From: Rhodovulum marinum
GTDB lineage: Bacteria > Pseudomonadota > Alphaproteobacteria > Rhodobacterales > Rhodobacteraceae
Assembly: GCF_004343075.1 (NCBI RefSeq)
Contig: NZ_SLXP01000002.1
Location: forward strand, 62,001 to 126,000
Direction of reading: 5' to 3'
Length of the DNA stretch: 64,000 nucleotides
The notes below the pieces were generated by a model, which was not told the DNA's origin, ran no database searches, and saw only the letters and a program-made list of their open reading frames with translations. Of the stretch, positions 34,953 to 44,083 are shown in pieces. Numbering within the stretch: the stretch's first letter is position 1; each line of letters opens with the position of its first letter. A program made the translations under genes and the position numbers.

Positions 34953-36561
34953 CACCCCGCTTCTGACCATGCGCGGCGTGCGCATCGACGGGTTCGCCGA
35001 CGAACGCTGGACCCCCATCGTCAAGGGCGTGGACCTGACGCTTCATCGTGGGCAGGTGCTGGGCCTGATCGGCGAATCCGGCGCGGGGAAGTCCACGCTG
35101 GGGCTGGCCGCGATGGGCTTTGCGCGCCCCGGCTGCCGCATCTCGGGCGGCGAGATCCTGTTCGACGGCATCGACCTGATGCGCGCGAGCGAGGCCGAGA
35201 AACAGGCGCTGCGCGGCGTGCGCATCGCCTATGTCGCGCAATCGGCCGCCGCCGCCTTCAACCCCGCGCATACCCTTCTGGAACAGACCATCGAGGCCCC
35301 CGTGCGCCACGGCCTCATGTCCGCGGCCGAGGCCGCCGATTATGCCCGCACGCTTTACGCCGCGATGGACCTGCCCGACCCCGACACCATCGGCGACCGT
35401 TACCCGCACCAGGTCTCGGGCGGCCAGCTTCAGCGCGCGATGACCGCCATGGCGATGTGCGCGAAACCCGATCTCATCATCTTCGATGAACCGACCACCG
35501 CGCTCGACGTGACCACCCAGGTCAACGTGCTGGCCGCCATGCGCAAGGCGATCAGGGAATTCGGCACGGCCGCCATCTACATCACCCACGACCTCGCCGT
35601 GGTCGCCCAGATGGCCGACCGCATCAAGGTCCTGCGCTACGGCGAAGAGGTCGAGGAGGCGCCCACCGAAACCATGCTGGCCGCGCCGAAACACCCCTAC
35701 ACCAAATCGCTCTGGGCGGTGCGCGCGATCCGGAAACCGGGCGAGACCGGCCCCGACAAGGTGCTGGAACTCAACGGCATCACCGCCGCCTACGGCACCA
35801 TCCCGGTGCTGAGGGATATCAGCCTCGCGGTGCCGCGCGGCAAGACCGTGGCGCTGGTGGGCGAAAGCGGCTCGGGCAAGTCGACCACCGCGCGGGTCAT
35901 CACCGGCCTTCTGCCCCCCGTCGCGGGCGAGGTGCGGTTCGAGGGCGCGCCGCTTCCCCCGGCGCTCAGGGGCCGCAGCCGCGACCAGCTGCGCCGCATC
36001 CAGATGATCTACCAGAGCGCCGACACCGCGATGAACCCGCGCCACACCGTGCACGAGATCATCGGCCGCCCGGTTCAGTTCTACCTGGGCAAGTCGGGGG
36101 CCGAGGTCACCGCGCGGGTGTCGCAACTGCTCGACATGATCGAACTCGACGACAGTTTCATGGACCGCCTGCCGGGCGAGCTTTCGGGCGGCCAGAAACA
36201 GCGCATCTGCATCGCGCGCGCGCTGGCCGCCGAACCCGACGTCATCATCTGCGACGAGGTCACCTCGGCGCTCGACCAGATCGTGCAGGAAGGCATCCTG
36301 AAACTCCTGATGAAGCTGCAGCGCACGCTTGGCCTCAGCTACATCTTCATCACCCATGACATCGACACGGTCCGCGCCATCGCCGACGAGGTGGTGGTGA
36401 TGTTCCAGGGCGAAGTGGTCGAACAGGGGCTCAAGGAACAGATATTCGCGCCGCCCCACCCCGCCTATACCGAACTTCTGCTGTCCTCGGTGCCGAAGAT
36501 GGAAACCGGCTGGCTGGAAGACCGGATCGCCGCCCAGGCCCGAACCGCGTCCGGCGGCTGA
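34942..36561 (+). CDS. Fused double ATP-binding protein of the peptide-type ABC transporter (DppD-DppF fusion)
   Basis: A 539-residue protein with two complete nucleotide-binding domains. Domain 1: Walker A GESGAGKST, VSGGQ signature and Walker B IFDEPTTALD. Domain 2: Walker A GESGSGKST, LSGGQ and IICDEVTSALD. Each has its own H-loop (YITHD, FITHD). The usual separate DppD and DppF subunits are thus one polypeptide, as in several OppDF-like systems. Domain 1 ends with the CxxC-free oligopeptide-transporter extension (KHPYTKSLWAV). It probably drives import of the ligand of the divergently encoded binding protein. Confidence 0.93.
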   Translation: MNTDTPLLTMRGVRIDGFADERWTPIVKGVDLTLHRGQVLGLIGESGAGKSTLGLAAMGFARPGCRISGGEILFDGIDLMRASEAEKQALRGVRIAYVAQSAAAAFNPAHTLLEQTIEAPVRHGLMSAAEAADYARTLYAAMDLPDPDTIGDRYPHQVSGGQLQRAMTAMAMCAKPDLIIFDEPTTALDVTTQVNVLAAMRKAIREFGTAAIYITHDLAVVAQMADRIKVLRYGEEVEEAPTETMLAAPKHPYTKSLWAVRAIRKPGETGPDKVLELNGITAAYGTIPVLRDISLAVPRGKTVALVGESGSGKSTTARVITGLLPPVAGEVRFEGAPLPPALRGRSRDQLRRIQMIYQSADTAMNPRHTVHEIIGRPVQFYLGKSGAEVTARVSQLLDMIELDDSFMDRLPGELSGGQKQRICIARALAAEPDVIICDEVTSALDQIVQEGILKLLMKLQRTLGLSYIFITHDIDTVRAIADEVVVMFQGEVVEQGLKEQIFAPPHPAYTELLLSSVPKMETGWLEDRIAAQARTASGG

Positions 36562-36567
36562 CCCCGC

Positions 36568-38826
36568 TCAGGCCCGAGCCGCCGCCCGATCCCCGGCGCG
36601 CTCCAGGTCCGGCGCGGGTGTGTCGGCCAGCAACCCGCGCAGCTGCGCGCGCGACACCGGCTTGCAGCCCACCGCATCCATCCCCGCCGCCCGGAACCGC
36701 GCGACCTCCTCGGGCAGGGCATGCGCGGTCAGCCCGATGATCCGCGCGTGCCGCGACCGCCCGCCCAGCCGGATGCGCCGCGTGGCCTCCACCCCGTCGA
36801 GCCGGGGCATCGAGACATCCATCAGGATCGCGTCATAGGCCCCGTGAAACGCCATTTCGACCCCCTCCAGCCCGTCCTCGGCCTCGGTCACCCGGTGGCC
36901 CAGCTTTTCCAGCATCGCGCGGGCCACGCGCCGGTTCACCCGGTTGTCCTCGACCAGCAACAGGTTCAACGGGGCCGCCGCGCCCGGCGCGTCCTCCGCC
37001 TCGGGCGCCAGCGCCGGGGCGTCGCCCGCCGCCACCGGCAGCGGCAGGCGCAGGGTGAACACGCTGCCCGCGCCGGGGCGGCTGTCCACCGCGATCTCGC
37101 CCCCCATCAGCCGCACCAGCCGCGCGGTGATCGCCAGGCCCAGCCCGGTGCCGCCCGCCTCGCGCCCATAGGTCGGATCGCCGGTATAGAACTCGTCGAA
37201 GATGCGCACCCGGTCCTCGGCCGGAATGCCCCGCCCGGTATCCTCGACCGCGATCTCGACCCGGTCGCCCGCCCGCGCCGCGCGCACCGTCACCCGCCCG
37301 CCCCGCGTGAATTTCAGCGCGTTGCCGACCAGGTTCACCAGCACCTGGCGCAGCCGCGGCGCGTCACCCGTCACCGGCCCCAGACCCGCGCCCGGCTCCA
37401 GCACCAGCCGGTTGTCGTTCACCGCCGCCAGCGCCCGGTGCATCGACACGGTTTCCTCCAGCAGCGCGCTCAGGTCGAACCGTTCGGCCCGCGCCGCCGC
37501 CTGCCCGGAATCGAGATGCGCCAGGTCCAGCACGTCGTTGACATGGTGCAGTAACAGCCGCCCCGCCGACTCCATGATCGCCAGGTGCTCGCGCTGGACC
37601 CGGTCCAGCCCGGTGTCGCGCATCAACTCCATCGTGCCCAACAGCCCGTTCAGCGGCGTGCGCATCTCGTGGCTCATCACCGCCAGCAGGGTCGCCTTGG
37701 CCCGTTCGCCCGCCAGCGCCTCGTCGCGCGCCCGCATCAGTTCGGCCTCGGCCGCCTTGCGCGCCGAGATATCGCGCAGGAACGACACCAGGATCACGCC
37801 GCTTTCGCTTTCGGCGGTGCTGACCGACACCTCGGCCGGGAACACCTCGCCGTTGCGCCGGCGCGCCTCCATCTCGACCCGGCCCTCGGCGAACCGGCGC
37901 AACTGGCCGGTCTCGCGGAACCGCTCCATCCCGGCGCGCAGCGCGGGGCGGGCATGGGCGGGCACGATCATCTCGTCCATCGGCCGGCCCAGGACCTCGT
38001 CCCGGCGATAGCCGAAGATCTCTTCGGCGGCGGGGTTGAAATCCAGGATCCGGCCCTCTGTATCGGCCACGATCACCGCGTCGATCGCGCTGCCCACCGT
38101 CGCGCACAGCCGCGAGGTGGTCATCTGCAACGCCCGCGTCCGTTCCCCCATGTCGCGGTTCAGCCGCCCCAGGACCCACAGCGCCCCCAACAACAGCACC
38201 ACCAGCCCCGAGGTCACCGCCGCCAGCCGGCTCAGCAGGTCCACCACCGCGCCGCGCTGGCGGTCGGCCTCGGCCGCCATCAGGTCAACCCCGCCCATCG
38301 CCAGCGCCCGGAACGGCCCGGCCAGCCCGCCGATCCGGGCGCGCAGCGCGGGCAGCGCCGCGGCCAGCGCCGCGTCGGGCCCGTCGATCAGCGGGATTGC
38401 CCCGTCCAGCACGGCGCGGATATGCGCGGCCTCCGGCTCCAGCCCCGCCTGCGCGATCATCGCCGCGTAGATGCCCCCGCTCGTGGCGATATCGGCGCGG
38501 TTGTAAAGGATATCGAACCGGCGCCGCACCTCGTCCAGCGGCAGCCCCTCGTGCTCGGCCCGCAACAGCGCCGAATGCAACTCGACCAGTTCCACCCGCA
38601 CCGCCGAATAGGTCCATTGCACGTTGTCCGACCGCGCCGTGGCCAGCGCATCGATCCGGCCCATGACATGCAGCGACAGGAACCCGATCACCCCCAGCAG
38701 CAGCGCCAGCATGCCCGCCACCGCCGCCATCCGCACCGGGCGCGCGGGCCAGGGCCGGAACGGGCCACCGGTGCAATCCCGGCGGAACGGCGGCGCCGAC
38801 GGGCCCATCGCCTCAGCGCCCGACAT
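36568..38826 (-). CDS. Hybrid sensor histidine kinase with PAS and receiver domains
   Basis: A 752-residue membrane sensor. Two transmembrane helices (about 33-55 and 202-221) enclose a ~145-residue helical periplasmic domain. A PAS domain (about 240-355; DTEGRILDFNPAAEEIFGY), a HisKA domain with phospho-accepting His386 in MSHEMRTPLNG, an HATPase with N-box GNALKF and G-boxes DTGRGIP and GTGLGLA, and a receiver with Asp670 in ILMDVSMPRLDG follow. No separate Hpt or response regulator is adjacent. Its start overlaps the end of the molybdopterin-fold gene by 14 nt, suggesting that exported protein helps sensing. It converges on the ABC ATPase gene. Confidence 0.93.
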   Translation of the reverse strand: MSGAEAMGPSAPPFRRDCTGGPFRPWPARPVRMAAVAGMLALLLGVIGFLSLHVMGRIDALATARSDNVQWTYSAVRVELVELHSALLRAEHEGLPLDEVRRRFDILYNRADIATSGGIYAAMIAQAGLEPEAAHIRAVLDGAIPLIDGPDAALAAALPALRARIGGLAGPFRALAMGGVDLMAAEADRQRGAVVDLLSRLAAVTSGLVVLLLGALWVLGRLNRDMGERTRALQMTTSRLCATVGSAIDAVIVADTEGRILDFNPAAEEIFGYRRDEVLGRPMDEMIVPAHARPALRAGMERFRETGQLRRFAEGRVEMEARRRNGEVFPAEVSVSTAESESGVILVSFLRDISARKAAEAELMRARDEALAGERAKATLLAVMSHEMRTPLNGLLGTMELMRDTGLDRVQREHLAIMESAGRLLLHHVNDVLDLAHLDSGQAAARAERFDLSALLEETVSMHRALAAVNDNRLVLEPGAGLGPVTGDAPRLRQVLVNLVGNALKFTRGGRVTVRAARAGDRVEIAVEDTGRGIPAEDRVRIFDEFYTGDPTYGREAGGTGLGLAITARLVRLMGGEIAVDSRPGAGSVFTLRLPLPVAAGDAPALAPEAEDAPGAAAPLNLLLVEDNRVNRRVARAMLEKLGHRVTEAEDGLEGVEMAFHGAYDAILMDVSMPRLDGVEATRRIRLGGRSRHARIIGLTAHALPEEVARFRAAGMDAVGCKPVSRAQLRGLLADTPAPDLERAGDRAAARA

Positions 38827-39367
38827 GCAGCCGGTCCAGCTGCCAGATGCTGCGCGAATAGATCACCTCGGACCGATAGGCCGGGTCGCTGTCGAACGGG
38901 TAGACCACCCAAAGCGGCCCCCGCTTGCGCCGCGCCATCGGCTGGCCGTTCTCCAGGTAGGCCACGATCGGCCCGCCCGGCACCGCGTCCGATACCGGGA
39001 TCTCGATGGCGTAATCGTTGATCGCGGTCGCCGTCAGCCGCCCGCCCGCGACCCCCAGCCGCGCCAGCAGCGCCTGCAGCGGAACGCCGGTCAGTTCCAG
39101 CTCGCCCTCGGTCCAGATCGTCGTGGTGCGGATCGTGCGCACGGGCAACGCGCGCAGCATCTCCAGGTCGAACTCCGCCGCCGCCCCCGCATTGGCGACC
39201 GCGATCTCGCCGGTCACGCTCAGGATCACCGGGCCCGCCGGCACCGGCAGCGGCACAGGCTCGGCCCGCGCGGCGCCCAGCGCGGCCAGCCCAGCCACCA
39301 GCCCGGCAAGGGCAAGGCGGGCCAGACCGGCCAGCGGGCGGGCAAGGGGCATCAACGCATCGGGCAT
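38813..39367 (-). CDS. Exported molybdopterin-oxidoreductase-fold protein, partner of the sensor kinase
   Basis: A 184-residue protein with a signal peptide (residues 1-34, cleavage near ARAEP). The rest resembles the oxidoreductase molybdopterin-binding fold: LSVTGEIAVANAG, FDLEMLRALP, GVPLQALLARLGV, ATAINDYAIEIPVSD and PLWVVYPFDSDPAYRS. It is too short for, and lacks the cofactor-ligating Cys of, sulfite-oxidase-type enzymes, so it is probably a ligand-binding version. The start at 39367 has GGAGG upstream. It precedes the histidine kinase with a 14-nt overlap; I infer that the two form one periplasmic sensing unit. Confidence 0.75.
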   Translation of the reverse strand: MPDALMPLARPLAGLARLALAGLVAGLAALGAARAEPVPLPVPAGPVILSVTGEIAVANAGAAAEFDLEMLRALPVRTIRTTTIWTEGELELTGVPLQALLARLGVAGGRLTATAINDYAIEIPVSDAVPGGPIVAYLENGQPMARRKRGPLWVVYPFDSDPAYRSEVIYSRSIWQLDRLHVGR

Positions 39368-39683
39368 CGCTCCGATCCTCCAGTCCAACACGCCCCCGGC
39401 CCCCGGACGCCACCGCGCAGGACACGCCCAGGGACCGGCCAAGGATAGCCACTATGTCGCCGCCGGCAGGCCTGGACGTGGCAATTTGGTTAAATCGTTT
39501 CCCGGCCGGAAACGTAGACAAGAAAATTAAAATTGTACCAAACCTCTGTTTCGGGATCGCGCGCAAACCGCCCGTCCGGCGGCACGGGGCATCGGCCCGC
39601 CCCGCCGAATCGCCTGTCCTGCGCCGTCCGGGCTTGAACCCCTCACCGATCCGGCTAAGCCTTTCCCCAACACGGAGGCCCCG
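39368..39683. other. Divergent intergenic region with inverted repeat
   Basis: In these 316 bases no gene is evident. An AT-rich part (39482-39545) holds CGTTTCC-CGGCC-GGAAACG at 39496-39514. Nearer the peptidase gene there is a promoter-like TTGAAC (39634-39639), 16-nt spacer, TAAGCC (39656-39661), placing initiation roughly 15 nt before the GGAGG-preceded ATG at 39684. Confidence 0.5.
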
Positions 39684-41711
39684 ATGACCAATCCCCTGCT
39701 CGCAGACCGCACCCTGCCCTTCGACCTGCCCGATTTCGCCGCGCTGTCCGACGACGCCTTCGCGCCCGCCTTCGACACCGCGCTGGCCCAGGCCCGGGCC
39801 GAGATCGACGCCATCGCCGCCGACCCCGCGCCCGCCGATTTCGAGAACACGATTCATGCGCTGGAACGCTCGGGCCGGGCGCTCTCCGACGTGCTGTCGG
39901 TGTTCTTCCTGCTGGCCTCGGTCGACGCGACGCCGGAACGCGAGGCGCTGCAACGCGCGTTTTCGCCGAAACTCGCCGAGTTCTCCTCCGACGTTACCCT
40001 GAACGCCGCCCTCTTCGCCCGGATCGAGGCGCTATGGCAGACCCGTGACACCCTCGACCTAACCCCCGAACAGGCCCGCCTGCTGGAGATCAAGCGCCGC
40101 GATTTCGTCCGCGCGGGCGCGGCGCTGGAAGGGGCCGACCGCGACCGGCTGCGCGCGATCAACACGCGCCTTGCGGAACTGGGCACCGCCTTCGCCCAGA
40201 ACCTCCTGGCCGATGAACGCGACTGGGCGATGCCCCTGCCCCAAGACGCCCTCGCCGCCCTGCCCGGCTTCGTGGCCGACGCCGCCCGCGCCGCCGGTGC
40301 CGAACGCGGCGCCGATGGCCCCGTGGTCACGCTGTCCCGCTCGGTCATCGTGCCCTTCCTGCAATTCTCCCCCCACCGTGACTTGCGCCGCCGCGCCTAC
40401 GAGGCGTGGACCGCGCGCGGCGCCCGGGGCGGGGCCACCGACAACCGCGCCATCGTCGCCGAAACGCTGGCGCTGCGCGCCGAACGCGCCGCACTTCTGG
40501 GCTATGACAACTTCGCCGCCTACAAGCTGGAAACCGAGATGGCCAAGACGCCCGCCGCGGTGCGCGAGTTGCTGATGGCCGTCTGGGGCCCTGCCCGCGC
40601 CCGCGCCGAGGCCGATGCCGGGCAGCTCGAACAGATGCTGCAAGACGACGGCCATCCCGCCCCCCTCGAACCCTGGGACTGGCATTTCTACGCCGAGAAA
40701 CGCCGCCGCGCGCTGCACGACCTCGATGAGGCCGAACTGAAACCCTACCTTCAGCTCGACCGGATGATCGAGGCCGCCTTCGACTGCGCGCACCGCCTGT
40801 TCGGCCTCGACTTCGCCCCGCTCGACATCCCCCTTCACCACCCCGACGCCCGCGCCTGGGAAGTCACCCGCGACGGCCGCCACATGGGCGTCTTCATCGG
40901 CGATTACTTCGCCCGCGCGGGCAAGCGGTCGGGCGCCTGGTGCTCGGCGCTGCGCAGCCAGCAAAAGCTTGCCGGCGAGATCCGGCCCCATGTGCTCAAC
41001 GTCTGCAACTTCGCCAAACCCGCCGCCGGGCGCCCCGCGCTTTTGTCCTGGGACGACGCGCGAACCCTGTTCCACGAATTCGGCCACGCGCTGCACCAGA
41101 TGCTCAGCGACGTGACCTACGAAAGCCTCTCGGGCACCTCGGTCGCCCGCGATTTCGTGGAACTGCCCAGCCAGCTTTACGAACACTGGCTCGAGGTGCC
41201 CGAGGTCCTGCAGACCTTCGCCACCCATGCCGACACCGGCGAGGCGATGCCCCAGGCGCTGCTGACCCGGCTGATCGAGGCCGCGACCTACGACATGGGC
41301 TTCCAGACGGTCGAGTTCATCGCCTCTGCGCTGGTCGATCTCGACTTCCACGACGGCCCGCCCCCCGCCGACCCGATGCAGCGCCAGGCCGAGGTGCTGG
41401 AATCGATCGGCATGCCGCGCGCGATCCGCATGCGCCACGCCACGCCCCATTTCGCCCATGTCTTCGCCGGCGGCGGCTATGCCTCGGGCTACTACTCCTA
41501 CATGTGGTCCGAGGTGATGGACGCCGACGCCTTCGCCGCCTTCGAGGAAACGGGCGACCCGTTCGACCCGGAAACCGCCCGGGCGCTGGAACGGCACGTG
41601 CTGTCCACCGGCGGCACCGCCGATCCCGAGGCGCTTTATACCGGCTTCCGCGGCCGCCTGCCCGGCGTCGAGGCGCTGCTGAAAGGGCGCAAGCTGGTCC
41701 CCGCGGCCTGA
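39684..41711 (+). CDS. M3 family zinc metallopeptidase (peptidyl-dipeptidase Dcp / oligopeptidase A type)
   Basis: A 675-residue cytoplasmic peptidase. The zinc motif is H464-E-F-G-H468 in LFHEFGHALHQM, with the third ligand region FVELPSQLYEHW downstream. The wording SGTSVARDFVELPSQ and PHVLNVCNFAKP is closer to Dcp than to PrlC. Members trim oligopeptides of about 5-20 residues, for example products of ATP-dependent proteases or imported peptides. No signal peptide. It starts after GGAGG. Downstream is the secreted lysozyme-like gene, 83 nt away. Confidence 0.93.
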   Translation: MTNPLLADRTLPFDLPDFAALSDDAFAPAFDTALAQARAEIDAIAADPAPADFENTIHALERSGRALSDVLSVFFLLASVDATPEREALQRAFSPKLAEFSSDVTLNAALFARIEALWQTRDTLDLTPEQARLLEIKRRDFVRAGAALEGADRDRLRAINTRLAELGTAFAQNLLADERDWAMPLPQDALAALPGFVADAARAAGAERGADGPVVTLSRSVIVPFLQFSPHRDLRRRAYEAWTARGARGGATDNRAIVAETLALRAERAALLGYDNFAAYKLETEMAKTPAAVRELLMAVWGPARARAEADAGQLEQMLQDDGHPAPLEPWDWHFYAEKRRRALHDLDEAELKPYLQLDRMIEAAFDCAHRLFGLDFAPLDIPLHHPDARAWEVTRDGRHMGVFIGDYFARAGKRSGAWCSALRSQQKLAGEIRPHVLNVCNFAKPAAGRPALLSWDDARTLFHEFGHALHQMLSDVTYESLSGTSVARDFVELPSQLYEHWLEVPEVLQTFATHADTGEAMPQALLTRLIEAATYDMGFQTVEFIASALVDLDFHDGPPPADPMQRQAEVLESIGMPRAIRMRHATPHFAHVFAGGGYASGYYSYMWSEVMDADAFAAFEETGDPFDPETARALERHVLSTGGTADPEALYTGFRGRLPGVEALLKGRKLVPAA

Positions 41712-41794
41712 GCCGCGCGGGCCGGCGGCAACGAAATGTGAACCTCTTGCGGCGAGGCTCGCCGGAACCGACTTGCTCTCAGAACGAGGACAGG

Positions 41795-42655
41795 ATGATT
41801 CCGACCGGCCGCACCCGCGCGCTTGCCCTGGTCACCGCGCTGGCAACCGCCCCGCCGCCGGCGGCGGCGGAACCGGTCTCGCTCTTGGCGGGCAGCTCGC
41901 TTTTCGCCGCGCGCGGCGCGCTGGTGCCCGCCGCCCAGCCCATTCCCCAACCCGCCGCGCCGGCCGACATCGCCCCGGCCGCCTATCCCACGGCCGCCCC
42001 GGCCGCCTATCCCGCGGCCGCCCCGGCCGACCCCGCCCCCACGGCACACGGCGCCAGCCTGTTCGCCGGGCGCGCGGGCACCGGCCTGTTCGCCCCACGC
42101 GCACCCCGCCCCCCCGCGCCCGAGGCCGCGATGCGCACCAGCCTGCGCGCCGCACTGCACGCCCCGGGCCCCACGGCCGACGCCGCCGCGCGCATCCGCC
42201 ACCTGATCGCGCGGGCCGAGGCCGGGCGCGACGGCTATGACGCGGTCCAGCACGGCGCACGGGTGCGCCCGGCCAAACCGCCGACCCGGATGACCATCGC
42301 CGAAATCTATGCCTGGATCGCCGCCACGCCGGGCCAGCCGCACGCCATCGGCCGCTACCAGTTCATCCCCTCGACGCTGCGCCAGCTGGTGCGCGAGCTG
42401 GGGATCGACCTGAACACCGTTTTCTCGCCCGGGATCCAGGACCGTCTCGCCGACCTGCTGCTCGAGGATGCCGGGTTCGCCGAGTTCACCGCCGGGCGGA
42501 TCACCCGCACCCGCTTCATGAACAACCTCGCCCAGATCTGGGCCGGGCTGCCCACCTCCAGCGGCAAGTCGCATTACCACGGCTTCGCCGGAAACCGCGC
42601 CACCATGACCTGGGCCCGCTTCGACGCCGAGATGGCGCAGATCTTCCCCGGCTAG
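41795..42655 (+). CDS. Secreted lysozyme-like protein with low-complexity linker
   Basis: A 286-residue exported protein. Signal peptide at residues 1-25 (ALALVTALATAPPPAAA). An Ala/Pro-rich linker (about 26-125) has repeats AAYPTAAP / AAYPAAAP and three copies of a SLFA-R-like motif (SSLFAARG, ASLFAGRAG, GLFAPRAP). The C-terminal domain (about 130-286) looks like a lysozyme fold: IRHLIARAEAGRDGYDAV, MTIAEIYAWI and the typical GRYQFIPSTL, with a Glu in ARAEAG as candidate catalytic acid. It may cleave peptidoglycan. It is followed by a perfect hairpin. Confidence 0.7.
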   Translation: MIPTGRTRALALVTALATAPPPAAAEPVSLLAGSSLFAARGALVPAAQPIPQPAAPADIAPAAYPTAAPAAYPAAAPADPAPTAHGASLFAGRAGTGLFAPRAPRPPAPEAAMRTSLRAALHAPGPTADAAARIRHLIARAEAGRDGYDAVQHGARVRPAKPPTRMTIAEIYAWIAATPGQPHAIGRYQFIPSTLRQLVRELGIDLNTVFSPGIQDRLADLLLEDAGFAEFTAGRITRTRFMNNLAQIWAGLPTSSGKSHYHGFAGNRATMTWARFDAEMAQIFPG

Positions 42656-42660
42656 GGTGC

Positions 42661-42678
42661 GTCCGGCCGGGGCCGGAC
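42661..42678 (+). terminator. Hairpin after the lysozyme-like gene
   Basis: GTCCGGCC / GGCCGGAC, a perfect 8-bp stem with a 2-nt loop, begins 5 nt after the stop. There is no T run. It may also form the end of the adjacent extragenic repeat element. Confidence 0.5.
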
Positions 42679-42680
42679 CA

Positions 42681-42745
42681 AAGGGGGGCGCTGCCCCCCG
42701 TCCTTCGGACTCCCCCCTGGATATTTGTGGCCAGAAGAAGACACA
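42681..42745 (-). repeat. Extragenic hairpin element, copy 1 (minus orientation)
   Basis: Read on the minus strand it begins TTCTTCTGGCCACAAATATC, then a G-run, the mini-hairpin GTCC-GAA-GGAC, and GGGGGGC-AGC-GCCCCCC. The order (AT-containing head, G-run, GC hairpin) matches the two other copies at 42751 and 45071. It faces copy 2 head to head. Confidence 0.6.
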
Positions 42746-42750
42746 GGGTT

Positions 42751-42830
42751 CTTCTTCTTGGTACAAGTACACTGGGGGGTCTGGGGGGCAAAGCCCCCCA
42801 GCCGGTCGCCTTGGCGCAGCCAAGGCGAAA
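42751..42830 (+). repeat. Extragenic hairpin element, copy 2
   Basis: TTCTTGGTACAAGTACACTG is the head, followed by two perfect hairpins: CTGGGGGGC-AAA-GCCCCCCAG (42781-42801) and TCGCCTTGGC-GCA-GCCAAGGCGA (42806-42828), then GAAACCCGAA. It is collinear with the copy at 45071, with compensating base changes in the stems. It lies between convergent genes and could terminate transcription. Confidence 0.65.
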
Positions 42831-42868
42831 CCCGAAGGGCGATGGGCGCGCGATTGCCCGCCATGCGC

Positions 42869-44083
42869 CTAGCCGCCCCTGACGATGCCCGCGTCGAACA
42901 GCCGGGCGATCTCGCCCTCCGGGAGCCCGGCCACGTCGGCCAGGATTTCCTCGGTATGTTGGCCCAGCGCTGGGGCGGGCGCGGGCGCCTCTCGCGGCGC
43001 GGCCGAAAAGCCGAAGGGCGAGCCCGGCACCGGGTAGCGGCCGATCCCCGGCTGGTCCAGATCCGTGAACAACGCCGCCTCGCCCGGCGCGAAATCGGGA
43101 TCCTCGCGCAGCGCGCGGGCAAAGCTGCGGAAGGTCGACCAGGTGACGCCCGCCGCCTCGAAGGCGTCGGCGAACTCGGCCACCCGGCGCGCGGCGAACC
43201 ACGGCGCCAGCACCGCGCTGATCCGCGCCCGGTGCAGCCAGCGCTGGCCTTCCTCGGCCAGGCTCACGCCGAGTTCCGCCTCCAGCGCGGCCATCGCCTC
43301 GGCCGTGCCCGTGACCTTGACGAGATTGTGCCACTGCCGCTCGGTCAGGCCGATCACCATCACCCGCTCGCCGTCGGCGCAAAGGAAATCCTGCCCGTAG
43401 GCGCCGTAAAGGGCGTTGCCGCCCTTGGGCCGGTCGACCCCGTTCACCGCGACCTCGCCGATGATCCCGAGATTGCCCAGCATCGCCGCGGCCACGTCCT
43501 TCAGCGCGATCTCGACCAGCTGGCCCCGACTGGTGCGCAGCCGGTGGCGCTCGGCCGCCAACAGGCCCGTCACCGCCATGTTCCCCGCGATGCAGTCCCA
43601 GGCGGGCAGGACATGGGCCACCGGATCGGTGCTGCCCTCGGGGCCGGTGGCGTCGGGAAAGCCCACCGAGGGGTTCACCGTGTAATCCACCGCCGGCCGC
43701 CCGTGCCGGTCGCCCAACAGCGAGACCATCACCAGGTCCGCCCGCCGCGCCGACAGCGTCGGGTAGTCGAGGAACCCGCGCACCGCGAGGTTGGTCAGGA
43801 ACAGCCCCGCGTCGTCGCCCGGCGCGCAGATGATCTCGGTGATGATCTCGCGGCCCCTCGGGTGCTTCATGTCGATGGCGATCGAGCGTTTGCCCTTGTT
43901 CAGCCCCGCCCAGAACAGGCTGCGTCCGTCCTTCGTCACCGGCCAGCGCGTGGCGTCCAGCCCGCCCTCCAGCCGGTCGAACCGGATCACGTCCGCGCCC
44001 ATCTGCGCCAGCGTCATCCCCGCCAGCGGGATCGCCACGAAGGCCGAGCCCTCGACCACCCGCATGCCCTTCAGGATGCCCAT
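42869..44083 (-). CDS. mct: CaiB/BaiF-type CoA transferase, probable mesaconyl-CoA C1-C4 CoA transferase
   Basis: A 404-residue family III CoA transferase. The sequence MGILKGMRVVEGSAF, LAGMTLAQMGADVIRFD, FWAGLNKGKRSIAID, DYTVNPSVGFP, HVLPAWD and the C-terminal GQHTEEILADVAGL closely follows my memory of Mct of Chloroflexus, which moves CoA within mesaconate from C1 to C4 (3-hydroxypropionate bi-cycle). Asp163 in LPAWD sits where the family's catalytic Asp is expected. The call is strengthened by the adjacent mesaconyl-C4-CoA hydratase-like gene, whose TGA overlaps this ATG by one base. An unrelated CaiB/BaiF substrate is the alternative. Confidence 0.75.
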   Translation of the reverse strand: MGILKGMRVVEGSAFVAIPLAGMTLAQMGADVIRFDRLEGGLDATRWPVTKDGRSLFWAGLNKGKRSIAIDMKHPRGREIITEIICAPGDDAGLFLTNLAVRGFLDYPTLSARRADLVMVSLLGDRHGRPAVDYTVNPSVGFPDATGPEGSTDPVAHVLPAWDCIAGNMAVTGLLAAERHRLRTSRGQLVEIALKDVAAAMLGNLGIIGEVAVNGVDRPKGGNALYGAYGQDFLCADGERVMVIGLTERQWHNLVKVTGTAEAMAALEAELGVSLAEEGQRWLHRARISAVLAPWFAARRVAEFADAFEAAGVTWSTFRSFARALREDPDFAPGEAALFTDLDQPGIGRYPVPGSPFGFSAAPREAPAPAPALGQHTEEILADVAGLPEGEIARLFDAGIVRGG

